NCBI RefSeq assembly: GCF_030272615.1
Contig: NC_081408.1
Span: forward strand, 337,436,793-337,500,792
Length of the DNA: 64,000 nucleotides
Origin: Cryptomeria japonica
Lineage: Eukaryota; Streptophyta; Pinopsida; Cupressales; Cupressaceae
Direction of reading: 5' to 3'
Shown: piece by piece, positions 33,321 to 45,524 of the stretch
Position numbering within the stretch: the stretch's first letter is position 1
Layout: every line of letters starts with the position of its first letter
Program-made: the position numbers and the translations under genes
Notes under the pieces: generated by a model
Seen by the model: the letters and a program-made list of their open reading frames with translations, nothing else
Database searches by the model: none
What the model was told of the DNA's origin: nothing

Positions 33321-35685
33321 ACTGTCGATTGTGATCGTCATCTACATCATCTTCTACTTCTTCGGTATCTTCTTCTTCCATTACATTATACTTTATCGGC
33401 TCTCCTCTTGGATCATGTCTAACAAAAAATGACCAACCCGGTTTATGTGGAACCTCTGAGTAAAATACCTGCTCACATTGGCTTGGAAGAACACAGGGCT
33501 TATCCCCAACTGGTTCAAATGACCTTGTATTAACCATTATAAAACCATTATCATGTTCAATAACAGTTCTATTAGGATCATTTTAATTCAATCGTAGCCT
33601 GTACCATTTGACGATGAACAAAATTAATTTGAAGGAATTAAATTCACACTCAAGAATATCATCCAAAATGCCATAGTATCGATTTTGAGACTCTTGAGGA
33701 TGTATGTCATTTATCGATAAAATATTTGTCACCCCAAAGACTGCAATTATCCCAGAATCACAAGTTTTCTTCGTGTCATCCAACTTTTTGATGCGAAATT
33801 TATGACCATTGCAACACTTAGCATTGTGGTGTTTGACCTGCGATATGTCAAACATGTAAAAATTATTGCATCGTGAGTTGATATAAATATGGGTGATTAA
33901 TAAATTTATACGTACCTGTTTATCTATTAAACCATATGCTAAATCAATTTCCCTTTACGTAACATTGGAATCTCCATTACGATGAGCTTCTTTAACCAAT
34001 GAAGCCACACCTTCCCATGTTAATGTGCGAGCAGAATGTTGACAACGCTCAATCCATACCGTCATCCAATCAAGATTGTTTGCAATATACAAATGTAGTG
34101 CATCCCACTCTTGACCAACTGTACAAAAAATAAATAGACGTCTTACAACCGATTTATTTTGAAGATTAAGAATTAATTAACTACAATAACATCTTACAAT
34201 TACCTCTCACTTTCCTCAATCTACCTTTCCCCGTCAAGTACTCCCCTTCAAATTTGTTAATGGGGTTGGGATCCCAAATTCAATCTACATGAATCTTTGT
34301 TGCAAACTTAGGAAGATATTCAGAAATGTACACCATAGTCTGGTATACCATATATCCCTCCACCATAGAACCCTCAAAATGTACTCTTTGTCGAACCAAA
34401 GCCTTCAAAAATTTCAAGTGTCTCTCAACCATCCGCATTGACCTAGTGTGTATAGGTCCACACAATTGAATCTCCTCAAATTGGTGTACGAGGTAGTGTT
34501 TTTGTGCATTGAAAAAAGATGAAGGTGGACACTTTTGCATTTCACACATTAGATGAGTAATTTTTCTCTTCCAATATTTTATATCTTCTTTATAGATTTC
34601 TTTACATGACAACCAACTACAAGATATTCAAGACACAAAAAAATATATTACATAACAAGTGAAACAAATCACAAATATAATATATATACAATGAACTGAA
34701 CAAATATCGCTACTTACTTCATGTATTTTCCAAGATCATATATGACTTGCTTGACATTATTGTCGAAGTCGTCCGGAAGAGATAGAGGTAGAACGTACTA
34801 CAACAATTATAAAATTATCTTTTCATTTTTTCTAACATAATACAATGAAAAGTACATGCGCAGTATACAAATATATAGTAAAAACACAAGAACATGAATT
34901 ACCTTAATGAAGGTATGCCAATCATGCGTTTTCATCCTTGACCCAAATTCACTTTTCTTTGATATGACATTGTTTATGTTTGCAACAAATCATGTGGGAA
35001 ATCAAACTTTTTGTATGACTTCTTTTATAACATTTCTTTGCTGGTCCGTTAATAACCAAGGAAGGTCATTTATATTAATCTGGTCTCCATGGCTATTTGA
35101 TTGAATGACATTTTTCATTGCATGATTGGATTCCTGAATGCCACTACAAATTTTGACAATTTTTTCTTTGTCACGTCTTCCATCTAATATTTTCCATAAT
35201 GTCTCTGTTATATTCTTTCCAATATGCATAGTATCAAACAAATGCACAATTTGTAATTGCTCGTAGTAGGGCAACCTACTAAATTGTCAGGGATAACGTT
35301 TTAGTCCCTTAGGAAGGTGGTCATTTATGCCTTGATGACCTTCATGATCATCAATCATATCATCAGTAAACAAAACACAATAGAAAAGATGTTTTATGAC
35401 ATAAACCATTAGATGGAATGACATTACCTTGACGATTAATTCTATTATATTCCAACTTCCACAAGTGAGGTGTCATTCTTCGTGGCTTTGATGTATTCTC
35501 TTCTTTCCCATTGAAAAAGATGTTTTTTCAGTATTTCGATACTTATGATTTTTGTGGAGAAAGTGTCTATACTCATCAAACACCTGCTTTCCTAAAATTT
35601 TTGAATGACGAGATTTCATCTTTGGACCACAAACTGGACATGAAAATTTTCCCTTTGTTTGAAGACCTAAAAGATAATATATAAT

Positions 35686-36101
35686 TGTTGGAGTTGAGAA
35701 AATACAACACCACAGGAGCCCAAAAGATATTTGCAAGCTAAAAAACCTGTTACAAGGAGAAGCAAGGAAGCAAATCACAGATAAAACAAATACACAAAAA
35801 ATATGCTAAAAAAGAGAGAGCTCAATATTCAAAAAAAAAAAAAAATTTCTCCAGGTTGTATTGCCCTGGCACATAGTTCGAGAATTTTTTTTTCATTTTT
35901 TGTCTTTTTACGGCATGCAGGCCGAAATTTGATTTTTTTCTTTTAAAAAAAAGAAAAAAGAAAAAAAGAAGTATAATACAATCCTTATAAAAGGATAATA
36001 GCAACCCTAAAGATGTGCAACCCTAAAGGGATAATGTGTATTTAATAATTAGAATAATAATTAAATAAATAATTATTAGCTAATACAAGATAACTCTAAC
36101 A
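35686..36101 (-). repeat. 3' LTR of the nested LTR element
   Basis: 416 bp, starting TGTTGGAGTTGAGAAAAT on the plus strand and ending ACTCTAACA. It matches 37912-38281 in its first 145 bp closely. It then has extra A- and T-rich sequence (35830-35960) that the other LTR lacks, which explains the length difference. Confidence 0.9.
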
Positions 36102-36114
36102 CCCCCCCCCCCCC
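36102..36114 (-). promoter_or_regulatory. Polypurine tract of the nested LTR element
   Basis: Thirteen consecutive C on the plus strand, read as G on the element strand, directly beside the 3' LTR. It primes plus-strand synthesis. The homopolymer may have expanded after insertion. Confidence 0.8.
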
Positions 36115-37898
36115 TTAAGATGAACTTAGGGAGTAGCTAAAAAACTAAATGCATGAAGCAAAAAATGCAACTACATGATGAAGGCAAATTTGGGTCCCGA
36201 CAACAAGGCGTGATGAGGTACCCAATCACAACCAAATCTCTGTGAACCGAAGAAATAGAGAAAACCACGTGGGAAAAAAACTCTACTCCAAAAAGAGATG
36301 GAAAAAGCAAGTGAAGGACTGAAAAAGCCTCCAAACAAGAATGTTCCAAAAAGATAGGAACAAGAGAAAATCAGAAGAATCACTGAAGCATGAAGAACCT
36401 GCAAACACTGTCAAAGAATAACTGCTGATCTGAAGAACCTCCACTGAAATAGAACATGACCAGGTAGAGAAGACTGTAATCTGCATGAGTGCCCTCAAAT
36501 GACACTACTCGAATCATATGGCAAACAAAGGTAAACAACTGAAATTGAAGATACATATGGCATGAAAACACCAAAGCTTGAAGAGCTGATCAATCGAACC
36601 ACGAAAGCATTAGAACCAACTGGACAAACCTCCCCATAATGTTGAAAAAGGGAGAGGGACAGGTACATTGAAAAGAATGGCCAACAAGAACTGTATGACG
36701 AAGAACCAGGAACATCAAAGATGTTGAGAGAGTACATAGTGTCGTGGAAGGAACACTCACTTGACACACATCATGAGGTGAATGTCATGGAAGGAACACT
36801 CACTGGACAAAGGCATATGACAAACAAAAGGCAAATATCAACCCCCCCATGGCATTTTATAAGTAGTGCATGTACAATAAGGCATAAGATGTGCAAGATC
36901 CCAAGTAAACAATGCATGATGGCACTTTATCTCAGTGCGTTTGCATAGAAGAAGCTACAATTATAAGAAGACTAGAAACAGAAATAATAGCCAAAAACCG
37001 AGACATCCTACTCAGAGAAAGAGATCCCAGGATCTGAAACATCCAAGATATTTACTAGAGTGCTGAAAAGAAAAAAGTTGAATAAAATATTCCTGGAGCA
37101 TAAACTAGAAAGAAAACTCATATGGCTGGAAAGTGCACAAAACAAGCTTTCGAACTATATAAAGTTTTTGAAAAACGGAGTTCGGATGCTCAAGTTATGT
37201 CTCCCAGAGTGCAAAAAGGAACTTCTATCTTTGATAGAAAATAGCACCATCAAAAAAGAAAAATCAGAAGATCAAACCTCTAGATCTAGAGAGAGCTCGG
37301 AAAGAGCTTTCTGACGATATAAGGTTTTTGAAAAAGCATCTTCGTATGACCAAGTTATGGTCAAAAGAAAAAACCCCTCTTTAAGGGCATAAAAACGGTA
37401 AAAACAATTTATTTTATTTTTTTGATGAAAAATTTCTGACGCATTTGCAGGTACATTCGTATGGATTTTTGTGCATCGTAAAGCATGCCAATGAAAAAAT
37501 CATGGCCCAAATGCACTTGTCACTGAAATAGGTCGAATTATATATCAAAATGACTGGAAACGCCCTTCGGAAGCCAACAATGAGGTCTTTTTTTTTTGCC
37601 CAAATTGCTCTAATTTTTGTTTTTTTAATGATTTTTTTGATGAATTTCTCGAAATTTGTGCAAAAAAAAAGGCAAAACCAAAGAAAAAATTTCAGAACCC
37701 AAATTTGTCAAAATTTGACAAATTTTATATGGAAATGGGGTTTTGGGGCGTTCTGAGCTCAACGGTGAGGTCTGTTTGAGCCCAAAATGATCAGAAACAA
37801 AAATAGCTACCCCAGATCCAATAAAAAACTCTGAAAAAATTTGAAACCCTCCTCCACAAAATCTTCTAAAAAATCAGGAACAAGCAACAACAGATGTA

Positions 37899-37911
37899 GG
37901 CTCTGATACCA
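37899..37911 (-). promoter_or_regulatory. tRNA primer binding site of the nested LTR element
   Basis: GGCTCTGATACCA on the plus strand, that is TGGTATCAGAGCC on the element strand, immediately inside the 5' LTR that ends at 37912. It is complementary to initiator methionine tRNA. Confidence 0.93.
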
Positions 37912-38281
37912 TGTTGGAGTTGAGAAAATAAAACACCACAGGACCCCAAAAGATCTTTGCAAGCTGAAAAATGTGTTACAAGGAGAAGCAAGGAAGCAAA
38001 TCACAGATAAAACAAATACATAGAAAACATGCTAAAAAAGAGAGAGCTCAATATTCACAAAAATGTGTAATGTGATAATCCTTACAATGAAAAGAAAGAA
38101 CTTAACCTTTAATAGGTCAAGAAACCCTAAAAAGGAAAACCTAGGTTTGCACATAATAATTAATAAAAGTATTAATTATTATGCACCTAAAGTTAGCTTA
38201 AGTGTAAAAGAGATAAAGGTAACTTAAATAATTAAACAAATATTATTTAATTAATCAAGTAAATATCCAAATACTCTAACA
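37912..38281 (-). repeat. 5' LTR of the nested LTR element
   Basis: 370 bp, TGTTGGAG to CTCTAACA. The promoter would lie on the minus strand. Its partner is 35686-36101. Confidence 0.92.
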
Positions 38282-39940
38282 ATAATTGGATTAAATATGT
38301 TAATTTTTTTAAATTATAATTATCATGCGCAACTTGAACACTATAACATACCACAAAAATGTGTTAGCCCTAGGGCATCGTGTATTGTTCATACAAGCAT
38401 CGCATGGAATTGAAATTTTCTTTGTCCTATTGGTCCAGAGACGTCATACATAGTAACACCATTCCATAACTCCAACAACTTGTCGATAAGAGGCTCAATA
38501 TATACATCATATCTTCAACTTCTTACTTACCTAATCGAATGAACAAAAACATTACATAATTATTATGACCATTTTACTGCAATATTTATAATTAAATGTA
38601 GATGATTATTAAATGATAAAATATCTAGAACAATCATTGCCAACATTATGTGCTCCCTCTTTATTGACATCCATGGAGGAATGTTATTGTTGATAAAAAA
38701 AACAGGCCACACTAAGTAAACATATCTCAACTCTCCAAATGGATTGACACCGTCCACTGCCAATGAAAGTCTGAGATTATGAGGTTCTTCTTTAAAGCAT
38801 GGCCACTTTTCCTCTATGTCCATAAATGCTGAACCATCTGCAAGCATTGGAATAATGTCATCTCGACTTCTATTGCATGCATGGTAATCCATAAAATTGT
38901 GCCAAGCTAGTGCACTTGAATAATTGTTGCATACGTGGAATAATGAGAATATAATGAAGAACCTTGCGAGGAACCCTTTTTGTTATTTGATCTGTTTGAT
39001 ATCTATTGATATGACATTCAGGGCATTCAGTTTGAAATTCATGTTGTTTGTGATATATAATATGATCATTGGGACAAGCATCTATTGCTTGATACTCCAT
39101 TCCAATATCTTTCATAATGACAGATAATTCTCGATATGAGCGAGGTAGAATATTTGATGGTGGTAACAAAAAATCACCTATCAATCTACAACAAAAAAAT
39201 ATAATTTGTTAATATAAAGAATATTAATGGTGCATGATTCACTATTTATTAACTATAATGACATATATGACATACCTTAACATACGTGAGATTGTTATGT
39301 TGGATAAACCATTCATAACCTTCAAGTTCACCAACTATAATATAGTGGAGAGAAGAGTTGTCTAGGAGCCTTCGTAAAGGGCCTCGAATGCCTTCTCAAC
39401 TAGAGGGACATCAAGGTCAGCTTCATCATCATGATCAGCTGCGCCAGTACTAAATGTGTCATGGATCAATGTATTTGTACTATCATCTTCAATTGTGTTT
39501 TGTGGCTCATGATCGTCATCTTCCATGGGATCATTATCTTCAGCTTCGATATTCACACCTCCATGTTCCTCCACTTCGAAAACCATATTCTCCAGGTTGT
39601 GTTGATCCATATCATGTACTCCGGGGTGCTCGAGCTATATAAAATTGATAAACATAAATAAACCATGATCATGATCTCATCATCAAGTGATTTCTTATGT
39701 ATATAAATTGTTAAAATGATATAATGAAAAACTTACCAATGGATGTTAACCATGTCCACCTTCAATGTGGCCATGCAGCCTACAATGTTTCTTAGTTGTT
39801 TTGATTGGAAGTCTTCTAGTCTTTAACCCCTTACAATATTTTTAGGGACAATAACATTTTCCATCACCTTTTCTTTTCAAGTTAGACCACAATCTAGCAA
39901 TTATCTCCTTATTTTGTTGTCCGTTGATATTATCTGACAT

Positions 39941-41290
39941 GTTCTTTCTTCATAGGCAAAAAAATTGGGCTATAGAACTAGTTATATAGAAGTTATTAAA
40001 TCATTTTTTAGTATAATATACCAAATTAAATTACTTGAACATAGAAATTATGCAAATTGAACCAAAACCATTTAACTCTTCCTTTTCATCTCAAAACATA
40101 TCTAATGGATTTGTGGTGATTGAGACACAACTCCCAATGCCAAATGGGTGCACACTACTCCAAGGTACTACATGACAACTTCAAGGGAACTCTTTTTCAT
40201 AGACAAACACCCTGCTTTACCCTCCCAACCACCCTAAAGGTTACAAAGTATCCTACTGCTACAACACTGTCCTATTAAGATAGTCATGTATGCTTGGGAC
40301 AATCACACTTTCAAGGGACAAACCCCCTTCCCAATACTCCAAATTATTATCACAAAGATTGTGAACCCCTTCTAATCTCTTTCTTGACTTCAAACAGACA
40401 CAAAATCCTTTCTTACACCCCTTTCCACTTGGATTATTTCAACCCACTGTTGCATTGTTGCAGTCTAAAGCACTGTCATTAGGGCAGTCATCATCTTCCT
40501 TCTTTGGCTTGGGTATTTGGCATTGCCAACCCTTGGGACATATTTGTGATGTCTTCACACACCCTTCTAGACTTCCACTAACTCTTTCAAAGCCCGATTC
40601 TTGCATTCACACCACCCAAAACTCATCATCTCATTGTCTTATCAGACTGAGACACAAAAACCAATCTCTCCAACACACTTTGCACTTGTAGATTGCATCA
40701 TGGAACCATACAAAGCATAAGGTATAAAAAACATATGTACACAAGATTTTCCACCCATTGGTGGGGTTATTTAATTTGGATATAAAACAAAAATCATTAT
40801 CGTACAAACACTGGTTACCCCAATTGTAAGTTTGATAAAGATTCCTCAATGGTATATTGTCTTTATACCAGCACATTCCTAGGAATGCTTGGTACGCGGA
40901 CAATGTGGCCTCCAGGCATATGTCACTAACTACTATATTTACTTTACTTTTTGAAATGAAATTTTTTATAAACTATCAAAAAAATAACCATAATAAATAA
41001 TTTTATGTCTTTTGTATCAATAGCTTCATTAAATTTGAAATTAAGGTTTCAACTTTATTCAATAATTATATATTTCAAGTAATTCACATTCTCATTATCA
41101 TGTTTCAAAAATAATAGAATAATAAATATTGTGAACTCTATGAAACTTTATACTTTTATACATCTTTCAAAGATCTTTTTATAACTACTTTGGTGCATTC
41201 CAAATGGATAGACAAACTAAAAAAAATCAAAACTTTGCTACATAAGAACTTACCAAAATTAGTTTAGATGCCAAATATAATCAAAGACAA
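39941..41290. other. CACTA interior upstream of TNP2
   Basis: It should hold the TNP2 promoter on the minus strand. I see no convincing TATA box or gene. Frames at 40294-40691 (plus) and 40903-40631 (minus) overlap on opposite strands, with neither supported. A short duplication, CCAAATATAATCAAAGACAA, lies near 41272 and 41318. Confidence 0.4.
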
Positions 41291-41292
41291 CA

Positions 41293-43700
41293 TTATTGAA
41301 ATTCACCCTTTATTATGCCAAATATAATCAAAGACAACATTATTTTATTGAAAAAATTCTTTCCCTCATGACTTGTGATACTTAAGGAGCACTCAAATTT
41401 GGTAATGATATTATTGTACAAGAATTTAGCAACAGTATATGCAATATAATCTTTGGCTGGTTTATTTTCTACCAATTTGGCTAAGTAGTCAACACGGGTA
41501 ATAATGAATTTTTCTTTGGATAGCTTTGTTTAGCTCTATTTTCACCCTTTTCTTCATGTTAGGGTTTACGCATTATGGTCTTTTCCTATGTGGTTTAGTG
41601 CTCTCCTTTAGTTGTATTTTCATAGTACCTACTTCCTTAATTTCCTTCATCTCCATGAAAGTTTAGGGGAATAGTTCCACAAACTGTGTCAATAATTCAA
41701 TTATCGATACTACAACTAGTTCTTTCTTAATAGTCTCCCATTGTTGCTATTTTTGGGCTATCTGATATAGCTATGTTTTCTTCTCAGAGATTGAGTGGTT
41801 AATTATAATAGTGATTTTTAGAATCCTTCTTTACTTGTAATTGTCATTCTCCTTTTCCAACCTTAATATCTATTTTTGGATTTGCCCCTTCTTCATCCTT
41901 GTGAACCTTGTAACATCTATTTTATACAAATTTGGTCTATTTATCCAACCACTTGACTAACTTACATACTCCTTAACTCTAAGGTGGTGGGTTGGGTTCT
42001 AATTACTTTCAACCATTCCTCCAATTCCAGTCCTCAAATAACTGGTTCACTTGTTTCTTCTTATTCTAGTACTTTCCCCATTGTTTTAATTTAAGCACCA
42101 AGTCCTTTTGTTTGGCAAGGGCTACTAGTTCTTAAAGCATTTTAACAACTTCCTTAGTGAAACAACCCTCCTCTTCATGTTATTGTCGAATTATTGATTA
42201 TTTAGCCTACTCTAACACTCTCTCATGTTGCTTTTTATTTGGCTAAAAATATTTTGGTTCTTCATCATCTTCTTCTTCTAGACTATAATCTTCTTCATAA
42301 CCTTCCTCTACCATTTATTTCTTCTTATTCTTTCCAGTATCAGTACCTTGTCTAGTTAGAACATATGCTTTCTTCTCCCATCTAGTTTTCTTTTTCTTCT
42401 TATTCTCCATGTCTGGTTTTCCTCTGGAGTACTCTTCCATAGAAGTATCCAAGGACCCCATATCCATTCTATGACATCCTCTAATTCCTTGTTGTAGCAT
42501 CTTCAAATCACTCTTGGTTCTCTTTGTAACTCATCACTTCGGGTAGGTCGACTAGCTAGTTTTTGAAAGAATATCCTTGCATTTTCATATGAAAAATATA
42601 TATTGAGTGTCTTGCTCGCAAAAATCAAATTTCTCTTTCTTCTCCGCCCAACATATAAATGCATGATGTCCCACTTTTCCATAGTGAAAACAATTTGCAT
42701 CACTTCTTCTTCTATTGCTTCAATCTCTTCATGTACCTCCTCTATAATTAGATTGCCTATTGTCGCCGTGATAACTTTGTTGTTAATTATTCAACATGCA
42801 GTAGGAATTTTGGTTATCTTGCTAGTGTGAGATTTAGTATCAAACATTGCTTTTCTTATCCACATCATAGTTGTGATTATGACAATATTGATTTCCTCCA
42901 TTTTAGATTGGAGGTTTTTCTTCAGACAATCTTCTGTTAGATGTATATTTCATTCTTGATAAATAACATAGCACATAGAATTGAGTCATACTAATTTAAT
43001 TGTAGCTAGTGTCTTCTTTGATTTGTCATTGGGGCATTCATTTTGGATACACCCTTACCTACTACAATATGTATACCAAATTTTCTTAGGCTTTTTAGGT
43101 TCACCAACCTTGTTTACTTGTTGTACTACTAATTTATGTACTTTTAGTTGTAAATCTTCAAGGATTTTAGCATTCCTATCTTTCTTCAGTCTTTTCCATT
43201 TTTGAGCTTCAATTTGGTATACCATGGCAATCGAATAAACATATTTGTTAGGTACTTCCATCCAATCTTGCTCAAATATCTCTATGTAATACGTGTATGA
43301 ACTATTCTATTTTTTATTTTTCACTTAAAGGTTCCTCCAGTTTTCTATATACTTCCTTAAATTTCTTGTTATAGATTTTAATTGATTAATTGTCTCCTTG
43401 TGTTAAGTTTTGCATCCTACTAACACTTTCAGTTGGAATTTCTAGGGTGCCAAAGTTTGCTAAAAATTCTATTTTTTTACTACATCCCAAGTGACTGAAT
43501 GTTGAGGATAGTTCTTCATGTACCACTCCAATTCTTCTTTTCTCAATTACCTAATGAAGTCCAACGGTCTATCATTATTTGCATATTTTCCCAATCTCTC
43601 TCATACAGACTCCAAAAGAAATACATGCTCTAAAGCTTCAGTAGTATCGAGTCAAGATATGAAAAAGAAGAAATCATTCATGAGGTACAGAGTGAAAAGC
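41293..43700 (-). pseudogene. Ty3/gypsy-like retroelement remnant
   Basis: Minus strand. About 41520-41293 encodes part of a gypsy integrase core (FIITRVDYLAKLVENKPAKD, VAKFLYNNIITKFECSLSI, EGKNFFNKI). Upstream, 42698-42645 encodes a zinc-knuckle-like CFHYGKVGHHAFIC with His in place of the second Cys. 43261-43055 encodes a basic gag-like stretch (QIEAQKWKRLKKDRNAKILE) leading to a second Cys cluster (CIQNECPNDKS). Lys/Glu-rich text at 42506-42315 fits a linker. Reverse transcriptase is absent between gag and integrase, so this is an internally deleted remnant inside the CACTA element. No LTRs were found. Confidence 0.6.
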
Positions 43701-44054
43701 TCTTAAGGATAGTAAGAAGCGATAAGGATCATGTAAATCAAAACATCAAAGCAGGAACAGGTTAAAAAATATGAAATTTCACCTCAGTTTGTACTAAGGA
43801 TCTCGGTAAACCAATCTCGATAGGAGAGAAAGATGAGTATGAGCAATACAACAAATGGAGGTACATAGCTGGCACTATAGAAAGATTATGCGCATATTTC
43901 AGGAAGATATCGAGGACAATATTCGATCGAGAGGAATCAAATTGGTCTAATCGATTCCAGAATTGTGGCCTAGTAGTTTCACGATTGATCATTATAAAAA
44001 GGCCATTGTGTTTGTAGAGAGGAGGCATGCGATATTCAGCTAAGTGTCGCAAAA

Positions 44055-44641
44055 ATGGTTCATCATTTCAGTCTGAGTTGCATGTGTAGAGAGGAAAGTT
44101 TTCAAATGCAGTGCAAGTGGTTGTTTCATACCGATAATAGGGCAGGAGATGTGGTATGGAGACTGGTGACCTCCATCTTGGGCGATGGTAGACATTGGTG
44201 TGATGGTTTCATCTACGAAGATGTGCTTTGCTCAATGGTCGATGTTCTGGATTCAAAGGAGGCATGTATCCAAAAGATAGATGGGTTTATTCACTTTGTG
44301 GATGGGGAGGCCATTGCTAACGAAAACTTGAACTTGGATTTAAGCAGCTAGATAAGCATGTTGGGTCTGTATTTCAACTCGAGCAATTACGTCTCATCAG
44401 ATTCGAAAGAGGAACCAGACGATGAGGAAGAGAAGCACGTCCAAGCAAGGGCAGAGAAGGAAAGAAAGAAAACCCTAATAGAAGATGCATGGGAGGTGTA
44501 CTGAATTGGGGTCATCAACATAAATTTATCCCCCTTGCAAAGGATGTTGGATGCGGAAGATGGCTGGCTCTTGGCGGCTTCTACAGTGAAAGTAGTAGAA
44601 ATTGGCAATTATCTGGCTTTCATTCTTGAAGCCCTTACGAA
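44055..44641 (+). pseudogene. Unidentified plus-strand coding-like region
   Basis: From ATG 44055 a frame reads MVHHFSLSCMCREESFQMQC, DVVWRLVTSILGDGRHWCDG and VDVLDSKEACIQKIDGFIHF to a stop at 44349-44351. The same frame continues with LGLYFNSSNYVSSDSKEEPD, EEEKHVQARAEKERKKTLIE, a second stop near 44503, then LQRMLDAEDGWLLAAS to 44641. That is about 195 codons with two stops. A TATA-like ATTATAAAAAGG lies at 43993-44004, about 50 bp upstream of the ATG. It runs against the CACTA transposase genes. I do not recognise it; it may be cargo or a retroelement piece. Confidence 0.4.
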
Positions 44642-45180
44642 TTAATGTTATGTTTAAGAGGAATTATGCATGCTAGTATGTCTATTAGGTCTAGTATACC
44701 GATGATGGGAATGTAAGGAAAGAGGTCCTTTTTAGGATTATTCCTGATATGATATATGGGAGCTTCAACAAGACTTAAGGGTTTTCTTCAACATTTTATT
44801 GTTAAGGTTTAACTTTCATATTTTGTTATCATGATAAAGGTTAATCTAGCTGTCGATAATCATGATCTTCATAGATAATCTAGCTATTGATAGCGTGACA
44901 TAAAGTTCCCTTGCAGTAGGTCCAAAATTCATATGCAAAATTCAATATTATCAATGTTAAATCGATAATGTGCAACCCCAAAATGAAAATTCATATGCAA
45001 AATTCATATGAAGTAGAGCACCCCAACCTTTTAGTTGTTAAATTGTGCTAAATGTTGTCAAAGTTGGAATGTGCTGCTGCAGTGAAGCTCGAATGTTGGG
45101 TTGGGTGGGAGTGATAGAGCTCTGCTTGCGCAGGATTGCAACTTTGGATTAAAATGAAATGTGGTGTTTATTTTTTTTTG
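44642..45180. other. CACTA interior near right end
   Basis: No gene is seen. The sequence AAAATTCATATG(C/A)A is repeated three times between 44925 and 45015, a small local duplication. Confidence 0.4.
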
Positions 45181-45521
45181 AAGTAATGCCCATTATTGTC
45201 AAAATTTCGACGAATGCAAGCACTTTAAAAAAAAAAAGAAGAAATTTCATTCCTAATGCCTTCTCCATCGAAACCAAATATGAAATTATCATCGTAATTC
45301 CGATGAATTTGGGCATTTTTTCAAAAAAAAATCAAATTTGGTCACAATATACCTTCTCCGTCGGAAACCTTCGTCGGAATTCTAGACCAAATGTATTAGT
45401 GTAGGAATTCCGACAAACATGAGGCAATTTTTGAAAAAAAAAAAACCAATCCAACAAAGCAAAATAAATCCCATAGATCATCGAAAATGCTCGTCGGAAT
45501 TTGAGGCCAAATGTATTAGTG
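45181..45521. repeat. CACTA right terminal region with a duplicated end
   Basis: It contains CGTCGGAAT-type subterminal motifs in both orientations (near 45208, 45298, 45358, 45371, 45407 and 45491). The terminal block TCGTCGGAATT..CCAAATGTATTAGTG occurs twice, ending at 45401 and at the true end 45521, 120 bp apart. Long A-runs separate the units. The outer copy is the one flanked by the TCA duplication. Confidence 0.85.
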
Positions 45522-45524
45522 TCA
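45522..45524. repeat. Target-site duplication (TCA), right of CACTA
   Basis: TCA directly after the terminal TATTAGTG, matching 21879-21881. Confidence 0.95.

Larger units (their letters stand above)
35686..38281 (-). mobile_element. Non-autonomous LTR retroelement in TNP2 intron
   Basis: 2,596 bp with LTRs at 35686-36101 and 37912-38281. ATAAT is duplicated at 35681-35685 and 38282-38286. On the minus strand the primer site TGGTATCAGAGCC (37911-37899) follows the 5' LTR, and a run of 13 G (36114-36102) precedes the 3' LTR. The interior has no pol domains. It holds two copies 160 bp apart of a block like GAGCTTTCTGACGATATAA with AAGTTATG (from 37146 and 37306). The insertion lies between the TNP2 donor after HFCG.. 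and the acceptor TTTTAG before LQTKGKFSCP. Confidence 0.93.
33151..39940 (-). pseudogene. TNP2-type CACTA transposase, decayed and interrupted
   Basis: Minus-strand multi-exon gene. ATG 39940 starts MSDNINGQQNKEIIARLW, followed by a transposase-associated Cys/His segment (GDGKCYCP..KYCKG). An acidic exon (39610-39362) leads to VPLVEKAFEALYEGS. Transposase_21 core: LPPSNILPRSYRELSVIMKD, CPNDHIIYHKQ..CPECHINRY (39184-38870), then PHNLRLSLAVDGVNPFGELR and PPWMSIKREHIML (38892-38563), DVYIEPLIDKLLELWNGVT near 38460, SCPVCGPKMKSRHSKILGKQ (about 35640), PYYEQLQIVHLFDTMHIGKN (35274-35002) and MKTHDWHTFIK near 34915. DUF4218-like part at 34612-34280 (VERHLKFLKALVRQRVHFEG). DUF4216-like part at 33855-33151 (NRYYGILDDILECEF; VFYSEVPHKPGWSFFV). 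Several in-frame stops kill it. An LTR element occupies an intron (35686-38281). The enzyme would cut the CACTA ends. Confidence 0.88.
21882..45521 (-). mobile_element. CACTA (En/Spm) DNA transposon, 23,640 bp
   Basis: Termini are CACTAGTACATTTGG (21882-21896) and, inverted, CACTAATACATTTGG (45507-45521): 15 bp with one difference. A TCA duplication flanks them. Inside, on the minus strand, are a TNP2-type transposase gene (39940-33151) and a TNPA/Ptta-type gene (32225-31093), the usual pair. Extra cargo comprises a large unidentified coding region (28707-25810), a possible host exon pair (24534-24154), a gypsy fragment (43.7-41.3 kb) and several minisatellites. All genes are broken, so the copy is not autonomous now. 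Nested LTR DNA accounts for 2.6 kb of its length. Confidence 0.95.

Noticed and set aside
33129-33341. Frame of poly-Val and poly-Met on the minus strand
   Set aside because: It is the trinucleotide repeat read out of register; the DUF4216 frame over the same bases is the meaningful one.
36137-36767. Several overlapping minus frames rich in Ser/Phe/Cys inside the nested LTR element
   Set aside because: They conflict with one another, none shows a gag or pol motif, and the element is of the non-coding type.
45332-45520. Last ~60 codons of the minus frame that starts at 45997
   Set aside because: They lie inside the CACTA end and are not copia protein; the true frame continues at 21878.
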